Positions 23,470 to 34,839 of a stretch of 64,000 nt of DNA are shown here, piece after piece. A program made the position numbers and the translations under genes. Within the stretch, counting starts at the first letter, position 1; the number at the start of each line of letters is the position of its first letter. The notes below the pieces were generated by a model. The model saw only the letters and a program-made list of their open reading frames with translations. It did no database searches and was not told the origin of the DNA. This DNA comes from Proteles cristata cristata (lineage: Eukaryota; Chordata; Mammalia; Carnivora; Hyaenidae), in contig JAESUZ010003900.1 in the NCBI GenBank assembly GCA_017311185.1, forward strand, positions 1,116,001-1,180,000, in the 5' to 3' direction.

Positions 23470-25454
23470 AACCAATGTTTCACCATTTGCACGTGTGATG
23501 ATGTGTTCTCAAAACCAAGAGAAACAAACTCCAGCTGGCCGTAAGTGGAGACTGGGCAGGTGGAGAAGCTAATGGTTCTTCAGGTGGGTCTCCTCCTGGC
23601 ATCAAGTTCACACATTTCAGCTGGCTTTGAAGATTTCCCAAGTTCCTCGGAACGTGGGGCTCCAATTCAGAAAGCCAGTTCATCCATTATTCATCATTAC
23701 TTCACACCAAATTTCTAAATTAGTATCTGACCTGGAAAAAGAAAAGCCTGCTCCTTTAAATTTGAGGAGTTGTGCAGTAATGTGATGGAAGGTAACACAA
23801 GGTGACAGATCAAAGGAAGGGCACCAGTTGAGAGTTTGAAACTCAATTTGAGATTTTTTTTAACCCACACATAAGAAAATCTAGTTGCCAACCATTCCTA
23901 AATACTCCAATCTCCAGCCGTCAGAATGATAATTGTCAAGGAAAAAAAAAAACGTATTAGAAACTGTTGTAAATCCCTGCCATGCGTTCTAATGCAAAGT
24001 TTGACATTCTCGCCACTGACTTCTTACTGTGTGCAAGAGCTGAGTTTCTTCTAATGTGGTTTAAAGAGAAAGCCATTTTGCTAAAATAAATGAAAAAAGA
24101 GACCAGACCTCGCTAATCCCATGGGGCAAATATCCCATTTCTTTCTTTTGGTCCTAAGAAGTATATTTCAAGGAAGTCTAATAGTTATACAACCAACGCC
24201 ATTAGGTGGTTTTCAGCTGGATTTGTTTCTATGACGGGGTCATGCTCAGCCTGTAGCCGCACAAGTAATGAGTGAAATGCAAATGTTCAGAGTATTTGCT
24301 GTTGCAAGTCAAAGAGAATCTATTTACAGAAAGGATAGCTGGAATGCGGAGCTCAGAAGAAAAGAGGGCTCACTGAGTCTGTAGAACCTACGCCGTTGTC
24401 AGTTCAGATAATGGGACCACACACAGGTGTGTTAATTGCCAGAAGGCAGGTCTGAGAGGTTCTCTTAATTAGGATGAATGGATTTCTACCCGAATTTTTC
24501 AGCTTACTGTCAAGGTTTCCATTGTATTGACTGAAGCTGGTTCATTTAAGAGCCAGGTTTGAATGTTGTGTGCCGTGAATGTAAATGAGCCCAAGCCGAG
24601 GGACCTCTACAGACAGACCCAGGTAGTCTTATTACCAATGCTAATAACACTCAGCTTGTCAAGTGTTGGGCTGCATGTGTCCTGGGTTTTGACATCTCTG
24701 CATTTCTGCACATTGTGTACAGATGTGCTGAGGGTCTTGACTCGCAGGGAGAATATCAACACTGAATCTTAACAGCAGGGCAGAAAGTTATGCCCACTGT
24801 GTGATAAACATGGTGGTATGTGCTGTGTAGACGAGCGGAAATGTCTACTGTATCCTGTCCGCCACACTAGGGCCTGCATGATGGGAAGTCAGAGGAAGAA
24901 TCAGCTGAGGGGTCTAAATAATACATAGGGCCAAAGTGATGGAAATAATGCAGACCCAAAAGCATCTCTTCACCAGGAGCTTGCTCTCTTCTTTAAAATG
25001 AACGTATAAATAACCACATGAAATAAACACTGCGTTTTCCTTAATAGGCAAAATTACACTGCAAACAATAGACAGGTTCCTTTTACACCTGATCAGTGAA
25101 ATCAGTTTCACCAAATTACCTCTCTAACTTGCCACTGACATGATTAGGGACACTGTATTTCTAGCATAATGCTGGGTTAAAGGGGTGATACAAAAAATAT
25201 AAATATAGCAGGATCTTTGCCTTTGAGGAGCTTAAAAACGATTTATACTGCCTGCACTGACTAAGCAGTCATTGGCAAAGCAATGTCCTGGGTTCTGGAG
25301 ACCAAGGAAGAGGAAAGTTAGAGAGTGAGAACAATCTCCTTAGTGCCCTCCCTGGTGGGAAAAGAGATGGCTGATTACAACCCAGTGTAGGAAGTGGAAC
25401 CTGAGGTCAGGGAAGAAATGTGTCCTTGGACAGAGGCCTTCGGTTTTGTCTTTA
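23470..25454. other. Unrecognised sequence, low in repeats
   Basis: No interspersed repeat is recognised for nearly 2 kb, which is long for this window. The part at about 24000-24860 is the most compositionally even. No open frame exceeds 70 codons. Confidence 0.45.
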
Positions 25455-25620
25455 AGTAAATCAATTTCAAGTTATGGTTCTGCTGCTTACTACCCAAATC
25501 CTTTGAACAAGTTGCAGTTGTCTCATGTTTAAAATAGTGATGGCAAACCCCAACTCTTAAATTGTTGTGAGGTGAAACAACACATGTAACGCACTTGAAA
25601 GGGGACCTGTCTCTATTAAT
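25455..25620 (+). mobile_element. MIR SINE, sense
   Basis: 'ctgctgcttactacccaaat', 'cctttgaacaagttgcagtt', 'gtctcatgtttaaaatagtg' and 'attgttgtgaggtgaaacaa' reproduce the MIR core and 3' order. Confidence 0.7.
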
Positions 25621-25905
25621 ATTCACATAGAGCGTTTCCATCATCTCAGAAAGAATAATCTCCACACTCTAGTCAGCATTCCAGAAGAGCCTTACAAATG
25701 CCTGATATAAACATCTCCCTGAGAAAAGAATATTACCACTTTTCATTAGGAAACACGATATGGTTGTAAGTTAAAAAGCTCTGAGTACATACTTCAGCCA
25801 CCCCATACATACACCCGACCAATGATTCCCAACCAGGGGTCCTGAACCTACCTACCTGGGCAGTCAAGATGGACACGTAGACGTTCAGCTATTTCAAATC
25901 TTTTT

Positions 25906-28765
25906 CTAACTTTTTTTTTTTTTTGTAGTTTGGAAAAATATCAAACATACAGGAAAAGTTATAAAAAAAACTCTTGTGCACCCTTTGACTGGTTTCACCA
26001 ATGGTTTACATTGTTGCTGCATTTGCTCTATCATGCTGAACCATCCCAAAGTAGGTTGTAGATGGAATGCCCCTCTGCCCCTATATGCTTCAATAGGCAT
26101 TTCCTAAGAACTAGGGCATTCTCTTGCATAGCCACAGTATAAGGATCAAAATCAAGAAATTTTACATTCGTACATCATCATCATCTAATCTGCTGTCCAC
26201 ATTCAATTGTCAACAGCTGCTTCAATAATATCCCTTACTGCTTTGTTTTTCCTGGTCCAGAATCCTCTTCAGGATCACGCATTACATTTATTGTCTGGTT
26301 AGTCTCCTTTAATCTGGAAAAGCTCTTCAAAATGTCTACTTTGAAAATAGAGAGTTATTTTTGTCAAGTATTTCTCAACTTGATTTATTTGATGTTTCTC
26401 CATAATTCAATTTAGGTCAGGTATCCTGGGCAGGAATAAGAGAAATGGTGCTGTTTCTTCTTTAAGTATCACTTCAGGAGGCACGTGAAATTAGTTCCAA
26501 TACTGAACACCCACTTTTGATCACTTAGATAAAATAACACCAGATTTCTTCCTCAAAAAGAAAGTTATTTTTTGTTACAAAAATAATAAATAATAATAAA
26601 TACAAAAAAACCTATGGGGAGATAATTATTCTGATCATAAAACTTTCCCTTACTGGTTTTAGCAGCCATTGATGATTGATAACTTCAGTAACTATCATTC
26701 TGCAGTTGGAAAGAGCCATCTCTTCTTCCCCTTTTATTTATTTGATTATTGGTGTAAATATAAACTCATGTATTCTTATTTTATTTTATAGGCTATAGTC
26801 TATTGCTAGCCTTATTGATTTTAATGGTTTGATTTTTCTGGGTTTGGCTAGCAGGTGTTCTCAAGATGGGTCATGTGTCCTTTAATGAACCTGCACAATT
26901 GTTTATGTCTTTTTCCACTTTCTGGCACACGGGTGTTCCAGGTTCTTCTGGTACTGCTCGTGTCCCAGCCCAGTGTTAGTCACTTTGCCCCAAACCCCTG
27001 GTTCTTACTAATGCAGAATTGTATGAAGTAACCAATATTTGAGCACCAGTTGCGTTCATTGTTACTCTTGTGTCATTGTTTCTAGGTTTTCTCAGCAACA
27101 GACAGTGCCAGAAATGCGTGTGTGTATAATTAACAAAATATTAGAAACATGTACATTTTATTCAAAATTATGGATTCATACTGTATCATCCATTTCAATC
27201 CAAAACCATAGCATACATTCAAACCTTATCCCTTTAAATATTTGTAAACCTGTTATTCACTGCATAAAACTGGACTATGAATCTTAGAAACACAGAAAGT
27301 AGTTTTCAGAACTGTTAAATCATAGCACTGCAAAAAGGAAACCTACCAATTAAAGTTAAATATTTTTATGGGGGGGGGTAGGTAAAAGTTATATATAAAG
27401 AAATGCATAAATCTTAAGTGTATAATTTGATGAATTTTGACAAATGCCAATATTCATGTAACCCAACACCCCTATCAATCTATAGAATGTTTCCATTATT
27501 TCAGAAAGATCCCTGTGCTCCTTCCAAATCAATCTCCCACTCTCAGAGCAACCACTTCTCTGCTTTTATTTACCATGAATTAGTTTTCCTATTCTACAAC
27601 TTCACCTAAAAAAATTGCACATTATACACTCTTTTGTGTTTAGCTTCTTTTGCTCAGCATTTCCATGAGAGATTCATATGTGTGGTAGTTTATATCAGCA
27701 GTTTATTCCTGAGTAGTATTCTGTTAAATGGTTATACTATAATTTGTTCCTCAATTCTCCTGTTAATGAGTAGCTGGAGTATTTCCAGTTTGGGGCTATT
27801 ATGAATAAAGCTGCTATGAACATTTATGTGCAAGTCTTATTTTGGAAATATGCTTTAATAAGTTTTGGAGAAATAGCTAGAAAAGAAATTTCTAAGTCAT
27901 ATAGTAGGTGTGTTTAACTTCATAAGAAACTGCCATACCTTTTTGCTAAAGTTACTGTATCATGTAGCACTCCCAAATGATAGTTCCATTTATTTCCTCT
28001 GTTTTCTCGCCAAATTCTAAATTCTCACCATATTTGATATTGTCACTTTTTCCATTTTAGTCATTACAATGGGTATGCAGAATTATCTCATTGTGTTTCC
28101 CCTGTTAATTTCTCTGAGAACTAATGATGCTGGCCACCACTTCGGGGGCTTATGTCCATTCAGATACCTCCTTTTTGAAGCATCTGTTCAAGTCTTGTAC
28201 TTACTGTCTATTCAATTGTCTTATCATTGTATGCTAGTAATACTATTATGTATCCTAGTTATAAATCCTCTCTGAAACGTATGTTTAGCAAATATTTTTT
28301 CCAGTCTATGGATTAAATGTGTCTTGATGAGCATATATTTCTAGATTTGAGTGAGTCTAATTTATGATTTTTTAATGTTTATTGCTGCTGTGTCTGGTCT
28401 TAAAAGTAAACTTATTCACCCAGGACTGCTAAGAGTTTTTCAATGTTTTCTCCTAGAGTATTTATAGTTTAAACTTTTCCATCTAGTTAAATGAGTCATT
28501 TCAACTAATTTTTATACTTTGTGAGACATACAGGGTGAGGTTCTGCTCATTGTTTTTGATACTGATATCTATTTTTTCCAGCAGTGTTTATTGAAGAGAA
28601 TTTTCTTTTATTATGGAAATGCTTTGCAATTTATTTTTTAAAAATTATTGAGCAGTACCACCTGAAAACACCTGAAAACAAAACGTTGGTCCTCCACGTC
28701 TGTTCTTCTTGCACAAGATTTTTGGCATTTCCAAAAATTTGTGTAATGATCTGATAAATATTATT
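25906..28765 (-). mobile_element. Ancient L1M-type LINE-1, antisense, broken
   Basis: The antisense L1M order is followed: 'aaatcttaagtgtataattt', 'atgaattttgacaaatgcca', 'cacttctctgcttttattta', 'ctcttttgtgtttagcttct', 'cagtttggggctattatgaa', 'taaagctgctatgaacattt', 'agaaactgccatac' and 'ttccagcagtgtttattgaa'. The order of these landmarks fits ORF2 C-terminal and 3' regions. Part near the right end is deleted (28665-28680), after which 'ggtcctccacgtctgttctt' resumes. No open frame survives. Confidence 0.8.
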
Positions 28766-28782
28766 TAAGACAAACAAACCTA

Positions 28783-29003
28783 GGGGCGCCTGGGTGGCTT
28801 AGCCGGTTAGACGTCAGACTTTCGCTGAGGTCATGATCTCGCTGTTCGTGGGTTCGAGCCCCACGTCGGGCTCTGTGCTGACTGCCAGCTCAGAGCCTGG
28901 AGCCTGTTTCAGTCTGTGACTCCCTCTCTCTCTGACCCTCCCCTGCTCACGCTGTCTCTCTCTCTCTCTCCTAGAAATAAATAAAAAAACATTAAAAAAA
29001 AAA
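28783..29003 (+). mobile_element. CAN-SINE, young subfamily
   Basis: It has intact GGGGCGCCTGGGTGGCTTAG, 'gactttcgctgaggtcatga', the B box gggttcgagcccc, 'cagtctgtgactccctctct' and a tail with 'ctagaaataaataaaaaaac'. The left TSD is aagacaaacaaaccta (28767-28782) and the right is aagacaaaccta (29004-29015), four bases shorter. Confidence 0.96.
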
Positions 29004-29756
29004 AAGACAAACCTAAAAAAACCTGCTGGAAATAAATTTCTACTAATAGTCAAGATGGAATGGTAAGGACCAATTTACCCTTCAACCTGACACAAATAAA
29101 AACACAAAAATATAAGATACAAATTTTCAAGATATGAAACATCAAGCAATGAAAGCCACTAATTCTGGAAAAGTGAGAAATAAATGAGGTGAACCCTAAA
29201 CTGCCCTCAGCTAACTGCAGTGAGAGAACATCCAGGTTACAATGCAGGGTGGAGACTACCTTAACTGAGAAAATAAAGTGAGAATCAGGGGAGACAAAGA
29301 CATCTAGAGCTCCCAGGGCAGAGTGCTGGAAGCACACGGAGAGAACTCTAGAGGTCTGCGGAGGGTCCCCTTCAAGTATTCTACAGAATACTGATCAGGG
29401 CATATATGCAAAGAAACTAACAGAAGCTGGACAAAATTTTCTCAAAAGGATAGAGTAGAACAATCCTCAATGTCTACACAGGAATGATAGTTAATACCTC
29501 TTCCCACTAACCAGACTACAAAACCTTCATGGGAACATTGGGAAGAATACGTGAGAAATTAGCCGTAGATTGAATACTGTTCTGATTCACCTAAGAAATT
29601 TAAAAACTAAGAACCAAAAGGATCAACCTTCTTCCAAGTAACTTAACTTCACCCCAGAACAAAGGTCAAGAATATTTTTAGGAATACAAAAATATCTAGC
29701 ATTCCACAAGTAAAAAATCACAATGTCGGATATCCCATCAAAAGTTACGTGACATA

Positions 29757-29880
29757 AGGGGTGCTGGGTGGCTCTGTCAGTTAAGTCTGACTCTTGATGT
29801 AAGCTCAGGTCTTGATCTCAGGGTCATGAGTTCAAGCCCCACATTGGGCTTGACACTGGGTGTGGAGCTTATTTTTTTAA
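29757..29880 (+). mobile_element. Short CAN-SINE, older subtype
   Basis: The element has 'gctgggtggctctgtcagtt', 'agtctgactcttgatgtaag', 'atctcagggtcatgagttca' and 'cactgggtgtggagctt', then poly-T/A without the CT body. The TSD aaaagttac(g/a)tgacata at 29740-29756 and 29881-29897 matches at 16 of 17 bases. Confidence 0.92.
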
Positions 29881-30170
29881 AAAAGTTACATGACATACAA
29901 GAAACAGTAAAATATGACCCATAATGAGAAGAAAGTTCAATCAAAACCAGATATGAACTAACATTGACATTAGAATTATCAGACAAGGACATTGGTTTTT
30001 ACAACTGTATCCTATTTTATTCAACAATCTGGAAGAAAGAAATATAGAGACATAGAAGATACCACTTGACTAAAACTTAACATCTTGGGGTGAAAATGAC
30101 AATGTCTCAGAGCTAAAATTAAAATACACTGAATAGGATTAAAAACACATTAAACATTGCATGAGAAAAT

Positions 30171-30208
30171 ATTAATAAACTTAATAAGTTTATTAATAAA
30201 CTTAATAA
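30171..30208 (+). repeat. 21-bp-period direct repeat with overlapping palindrome
   Basis: attaataaacttaataa occurs at 30171-30187 and again at 30192-30208. A perfect 11-bp-arm inverted repeat (ttaataaactt, loop aat, aagtttattaa) spans 30172-30196. Confidence 0.9.
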
Positions 30209-30641
30209 AATTAATAAGACACAATAATAGAAATGTTCTAAAAAGAAACATAGTGAGAAGGAATTCCAGATATAAACAGAGTATCAGTGAGATGTGGGAC
30301 AATTTTCAGAAGCCTAAAACAAGTGTAAGTGGAGTAACAAGAGGAAAAAAGAGAGAGGACGGAGTAGAAACATATGTGTAGGCATAATGGCCAAAATTTT
30401 CCAAATATTTAAATCCACCAATCCAAGAGCTCAATGAAACCAAAGCAACAGCAAAAACCTGAACTTAAACAAATTGCTCAAAATTAGTAATGAGACAATC
30501 TTAAAGTTATCCTGAGAAAAATGACACAATACAAAAAGTGGAAAACACTTTGAGAATACTTTTTAAAACATTTATCAATCTATCCATCATTTCTATCCAG
30601 TGAAAATTTCTCAGAAGCAAAGGCAACTGTCTAATGATGAA

Positions 30642-30656
30642 GTGCGCGCGTGTGCG

Positions 30657-30694
<38 letters not shown>
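30642..30694 (+). repeat. Alternating purine-pyrimidine tract (GT/CG/CA)
   Basis: Fifty-three consecutive bases alternate strictly purine and pyrimidine: GTGC(GC)n GTGT, (GC)n and then (AC)15. There are eight CpG steps in otherwise AT-rich DNA, and a perfect 20-bp palindrome is centred on the GC block (30650-30669). The tract is a strong Z-DNA candidate by sequence rule. Confidence 0.95.
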
Positions 30695-30697
<3 letters not shown>

Positions 30698-30719
30698 CAA
30701 ACAAATTCCAATAGACAGG

Positions 30720-31085
30720 CATTTTACAAAATACCTGACCGGTACCCCTCAAAACTATTAAAGTCTTCAAAAATAATGAAAGACTGACTGTCACAGCCAA
30801 GGGAGTCTAAAAAGACATAATAACAAAATGTATTGTGGTATCCTGGATGAGGGTCCTAGAACAAAACAAACAAACAAACAAAGCATTACTTAAATATAAA
30901 GAAAATATAAATAAACTTTAGTTAATGATACTCTATGATTATTTCTTCATTAATTGTAGGAAACGTATCACACTAAGGTAAAATGTTAGTAATAGAGAAC
31001 ACTGGGTGTGACACCTACAGAAACTCTTTATAATATCTTTTAATATTTCTGTAGATATAAAACTTTTAAAAAAGAAAGTCTATGA
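30720..31085 (+). mobile_element. L1M 3'-UTR piece nested in ORF1 region
   Basis: 'cggtacccctcaaaactatt', 'gactgtcacagccaagggag', 'tgtattgtggtatcctggat', 'tcattaattgtaggaaacgt' and 'aacactgggtgtgacaccta' are the L1M 3'-UTR order. On either side the host ORF1 sequence is interrupted, so this is a later, 5'-truncated insertion. Confidence 0.6.
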
Positions 31086-31489
31086 AATATAAAGGCAAAA
31101 TAAGGACATTTTCAGACATACAAACACTGAAATAATGTTACCAGCAGACGCATATGACAAAAAAATTTAAAGAAACCCTCCATGCAGAAGGACATTGATA
31201 CAAGATGGAAATATGATTCTATACAAAGTAACAGAACACCAGAAATGATAACTCTATGTGTAAACATAAATTTCTCTTGTTATTTAAAGCTCTTTGAAAG
31301 AAAATTAACTATTTCAAAACTAACTGAAGAAAAATAACAATATAATATCAGGATTATAACATAAGGAGAGTAGAATGTTTGAGACCAATAGCTCGGAGAC
31401 AAAGAGGAGAAAAATAAAACCACTCTTAATGTTACTGAGGCTGTTTTGTCTTCGCCCTTCAATGGAGTAATTCCTATTGATCTCTTTTG

Positions 31490-32160
31490 TTAAGCTCATC
31501 CAGCAATTGTTTCCATTTTAAATATTGCATCTTTAAGTGCCAGAATTCCCATTTGATTCTTTTTTAGGCTAAAATTTCTCATGTGTTCATCCATTATGGC
31601 CTTGGTTCCTTTTATATATTTTTCATATTTATAAAAACTACTTTAAAGTCCTTGTCTATTAATTCCAACATCTGGTTCAGTTCCTCACCTGCTATTTTCC
31701 TTGACCATGGATACCATTTTACTATTTTCTTCTTTCTAAATAAGTCTGTTTTTCTCTATTTTACACTAGATATTATGGGTATTACATTGTAGAGATTATA
31801 GGTTTGATATCCTTTGAACAATGTTGATTTTGTTATTGGAGGTGGTCACCTTGACTAAATTCAAATTTCAATGTGTGCCTTCCTCTGATCATCCTTAGTC
31901 TTCCAGCTACTTTGTTTGTTTCCCCAGTCATCTTCTTGTAATCTTTCCTATGCATCTGCATTTTAGGAATCAGCCAAAATTCGAGAAAGTTTATAAAGAT
32001 TTTGGACATTATCCTTTATGGTCACCTCCTTTTCCAAGATCTTCCCCCCCCCTCTTTTTTCATTAGTCTGGCAGCCCCGAATTCCATCCTTTGGATCCTC
32101 AAGCCAGTATGATTGTACCTTGCAACTGAATTTTAGTCACACCATGACACTTGAACTGGA
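31490..32160 (-). mobile_element. Ancient L1M 5' region, antisense
   Basis: 'agaattcccatttgattctt', 'aagtccttgtctattaattc', 'caacatctggttcagttcct', 'tactattttcttctttctaa' and 'ttacactagatattatgggt' match the antisense of L1M ORF1 start and 5' UTR. It lies opposite to the preceding L1M. A C9 run sits at about 32044-32052. Confidence 0.65.
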
Positions 32161-32519
32161 GAATATCTGCAGATGAAAAGCCACGTAAAAGTAAGACTCA
32201 TTCAGTTCAATGCCTTTCTTCCAAGGGTCAACCCTGTTATAGTTTCCAGGATTTTGTCACTCTCTTTTGCCTTCAAATAGATATTTATGTGTTTGTTTTG
32301 CTTTGAAAGTTTTTCTTTTGTCTCAAAAGTTACTCCACCGTTATTGAAAGCATAACCACTCCAATCAGGTTTATACATGCAGAAAACACACATTTTCTGC
32401 CTTTGTGTTACATTGGAGAATTGGAAGAGGTGTTTTTGCTCTTTAAGCTAAAATTGTATAAGTTAAGTATATATAACTCTGAGTTATGACCTACTGTTCT
32501 CATCCATCTTCCAATATTT
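32161..32519. other. Unrecognised non-coding sequence
   Basis: I see no recognisable repeat or coding signal here. Confidence 0.4.
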
Positions 32520-33165
32520 ATTCAAAATATTTATTGTCAACTGTGTGCCAACCACTCCTATAAACCCTGGGAATATAATAGCAAATGAGACAAAGCCCTG
32601 ATATGTATAGCATATTATTTATAACCATAATATTGTCTTAAGCTAAAAAATGCTATAAGACCAAGTTAACAGAATAAAAAATGATGAGGCAATAGGAGAA
32701 GTGGAAGTATTTATATTGAGTGGTTAGAGATGACCTCTTCTGGATAGGTAATGTATGAGCTAAAACCTAGATGAAATGATTAGAAAAAAAAGCTATGAGG
32801 AAATTTAAAAACAGGTTTCTCAACCTTGGCAATATTGACATTTTGGTAGCAAATATGAGAGATATAACTGTCATGTGCAATGAAAGATGTTTAGCAGAAT
32901 CCCTTGTCTCTACATTCTAGATGCCAGTAGAATCCCCAACCCCAGTCATTATGACAAATAATGTCTGAAGACATTGCCAAATGTCTGCTAGGGGGAAAAT
33001 CGTCCCCCAGTTAAGAATCACTAATCTACATAAGGAATATCCCAGGCATAAGTTATAGCACAAGCAAAAATTTTGAGGTAGGAACATGTTTAGTGACTCA
33101 AAGAAGAAAAAGAAGAACAGTAAGCTGATGGATAGTAAGTAAAGGAAAAAATGGTCAAGATAGAC
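32520..33165 (-). mobile_element. L2 LINE 3' region, antisense, split by MER20
   Basis: 'attcaaaatatttattgtca', 'actgtgtgccaaccactcct', 'gggaatataatagcaaatga' and 'acctcttctggataggtaat' follow the antisense L2 3' end. After the MER20 insertion the order continues with 'atcccaggcataagttatag' and 'agcaaaaattttgaggtagg'. Confidence 0.65.
32812..33024 (-). mobile_element. MER20-type hAT MITE
   Basis: The ends are caggtttctcaaccttgg and 'ttaagaatcacta', complementary to the MER20 termini. Inside are 'aatattgacattttggtagc', 'aagatgtttagcagaatccc', 'gatgccagtag' and 'tgacaaataatgtctgaag'. It is inserted within an L2. The 8-bp TSD is not recognisable. Confidence 0.8.
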
Positions 33166-33218
33166 TCAGAAAGGGAGGGGGAAGACCATATAATTGGTTC
33201 ATTTAAAAGAAGAAAATC

Positions 33219-33434
33219 GGGGTGCCTGAGTGGCTCAGTCAGTTAAGTGTCTTACTTAAGCTCAGGTTATGGTCTCACAGTTCATGGGTTCAAACCCCGT
33301 GTTGGGCTCTTTGCTGACAGTTCGAAACCTGGAGCTTGTTTTGGATTGTGTGTCTTCCTCTCTCTGCTCCCTCCTCCTCCGCCACACTCGTGCTCTGTCT
33401 CTGTCAAAAATTATAAACGTTAAAAAAATGTAAA
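33219..33434 (+). mobile_element. CAN-SINE
   Basis: The head is 'ggggtgcctgagtggctcag' and the B box is 'gggttcaaacccc'. The tail is short. Near-matching flanks taaaagaagaaaatc (33204-33218) and taaaaggaaaaaatg (33435-33449) look like a decayed TSD. Confidence 0.93.
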
Positions 33435-33514
33435 TAAAAGGAAAAAATGAATTATTATTCACAGAATGCACTTTGATTGAAAAGATATATATACATATGT
33501 GTGTATATATATTA

Positions 33515-33553
33515 ATTTAAAATGGTAAAATTTAGAATTTTACCATTTTAAAT
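33515..33553 (+). repeat. Perfect 18-bp-arm hairpin
   Basis: The left arm atttaaaatggtaaaatt (33515-33532), loop tag and right arm aattttaccattttaaat (33536-33553) are exactly complementary. A (TA/TG) stretch lies just upstream and the left TSD of the next SINE overlaps the right edge at 33554. Confidence 0.97.
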
Positions 33554-33572
33554 AAATATTGGTATCCATGAG

Positions 33573-33775
33573 GGGTGCCTGGGTGGCTCAGTCAGTTGGG
33601 CATCTGGCTTCAGCTCAGGTCATGATCTCACTGCTCGTGAGTTTGAGCCCCACATTGGGCTCTGTGCTAACAGCCTGCTTCACATTCTGTCTCCATCTCT
33701 CTGCCCCTCCCCTGCTTGCACCCTGTCTCTGTCTCTTTCTCTCAAATATAAAAATAAATAAATAAAACATATAAA
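33573..33775 (+). mobile_element. CAN-SINE
   Basis: The head is 'ggggtgcctgggtggctcag' with a CT body and (AAAT)n tail. A 19-bp TSD aaatattggtatc(c/t)atgag lies at 33554-33572 and 33776-33794 with one mismatch. Confidence 0.96.
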
Positions 33776-33794
33776 AAATATTGGTATCTATGAG

Positions 33795-34839
33795 AACTGA
33801 CCTGTTTTAAAAAGGTCCTTGATGATGAAATATTTGCAGACTCTTTTAGAATGCAGAAGATGTGGCCTAGAGGCAAAGAGTTACAGTATAAAATTCAGAG
33901 AGCTGGTGCATACAGGAATCTGCCTCATTTTCTACAGATGCTCCTTTTTGCTACATAAAAATCCCACATAGTTTTACTTATAGAGCAGCACATGGTGACA
34001 GATTCTCTATACCCAACGATCATCAGGCTCATACCCAGTAACGTAAAGATAGATATATGCTATACAGACAGGTATATAAAGGCAGATGTAGAAAATACCT
34101 AATTCAGATCCACATCATCTTTTGATAAGCATTGTATGGTAGCATATTTCTGCTTAAAAAATTGAAGATCATAAAGATGAGAGTTAAAGAAAAGAAAGTA
34201 TCTATAACTAGCATTTATTCTGAAAATAATCTCCAATTCCATTCACTCCTAGAAAATAAGTTTCTAGTTTGTTTCCCTTTGCCTTATACTGATAAGAGTC
34301 TTCACAGGCAGAATTCTTTGTTTAGAAAAGGAATTCTACTTTTGGGGAAATACTGACAGATTGCAGATTATTTTAAGTTAGTAAATTCTGTCATAAATTG
34401 CATTTCTCCTTTCACTCTATGAGATTTCAAATGCAAGTAGAATAGATATCAATGCATTTTCTCATCTGTTAAATGTAAAGAACTTGTTTGAGAAGGCTGA
34501 AATTCTATTATAGCAATTCTATGGATGTGTTCCAGATTGTATAGTAACAAGATATTCTTCCAAATCCCTTTATCTTACGTAGAAAGGATGACATGAGTTT
34601 TTCCATGTCCAGCAGCATTAACATGTCAGTCAGCATCAAATGCTATTTTAAATTTCTAGTATCTATTTTCTAGCTTTAATTCTCTTAATGCTGTATATTT
34701 AGGGCACACCTGAACGTGTAATCTTATGAGCTTATGATGGACTAAAAAGAAATACCATACATTTATTTATAGCTTCATCAAAATATTTCAGTCAAATACA
34801 AAACAAAAAATAAGAATGCTTTGTGGTTTGGTGGAGTCA
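33795..34839. other. Unrecognised AT-rich sequence
   Basis: No repeat is recognised. The end (34840-34895, 'cacataataggcacttaaat' with 'gaatgaatgaa') resembles the last bases of an L2 in sense. Confidence 0.4.

Larger units (their letters stand above)
29030..31470 (+). mobile_element. Ancient L1M 5' UTR plus ORF1 region, sense
   Basis: The sequence follows a sense L1M: 'aaaaggatcaaccttcttcc', 'aagtaacttaacttcacccc', 'agaacaaaggtcaagaatat', 'aggaatacaaaaatatctag', 'gacccataatgagaagaaag' and 'agacaaggacatt'. ORF1 follows, with 'agtgagatgtgggacaattt', 'ataatggccaaaattttcca', 'aatccaagagctcaatgaaa' and the ORF1 end 'aaggcaaaataaggacattt' (31097). The tail matches the post-ORF1 region (ccagaaatgataactctatg). 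A SINE (29757-29880), a CA/CG tract and a 3' piece of another L1M interrupt it. No ORF2 follows in this copy, so a HAL1-type element is possible. Confidence 0.75.
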
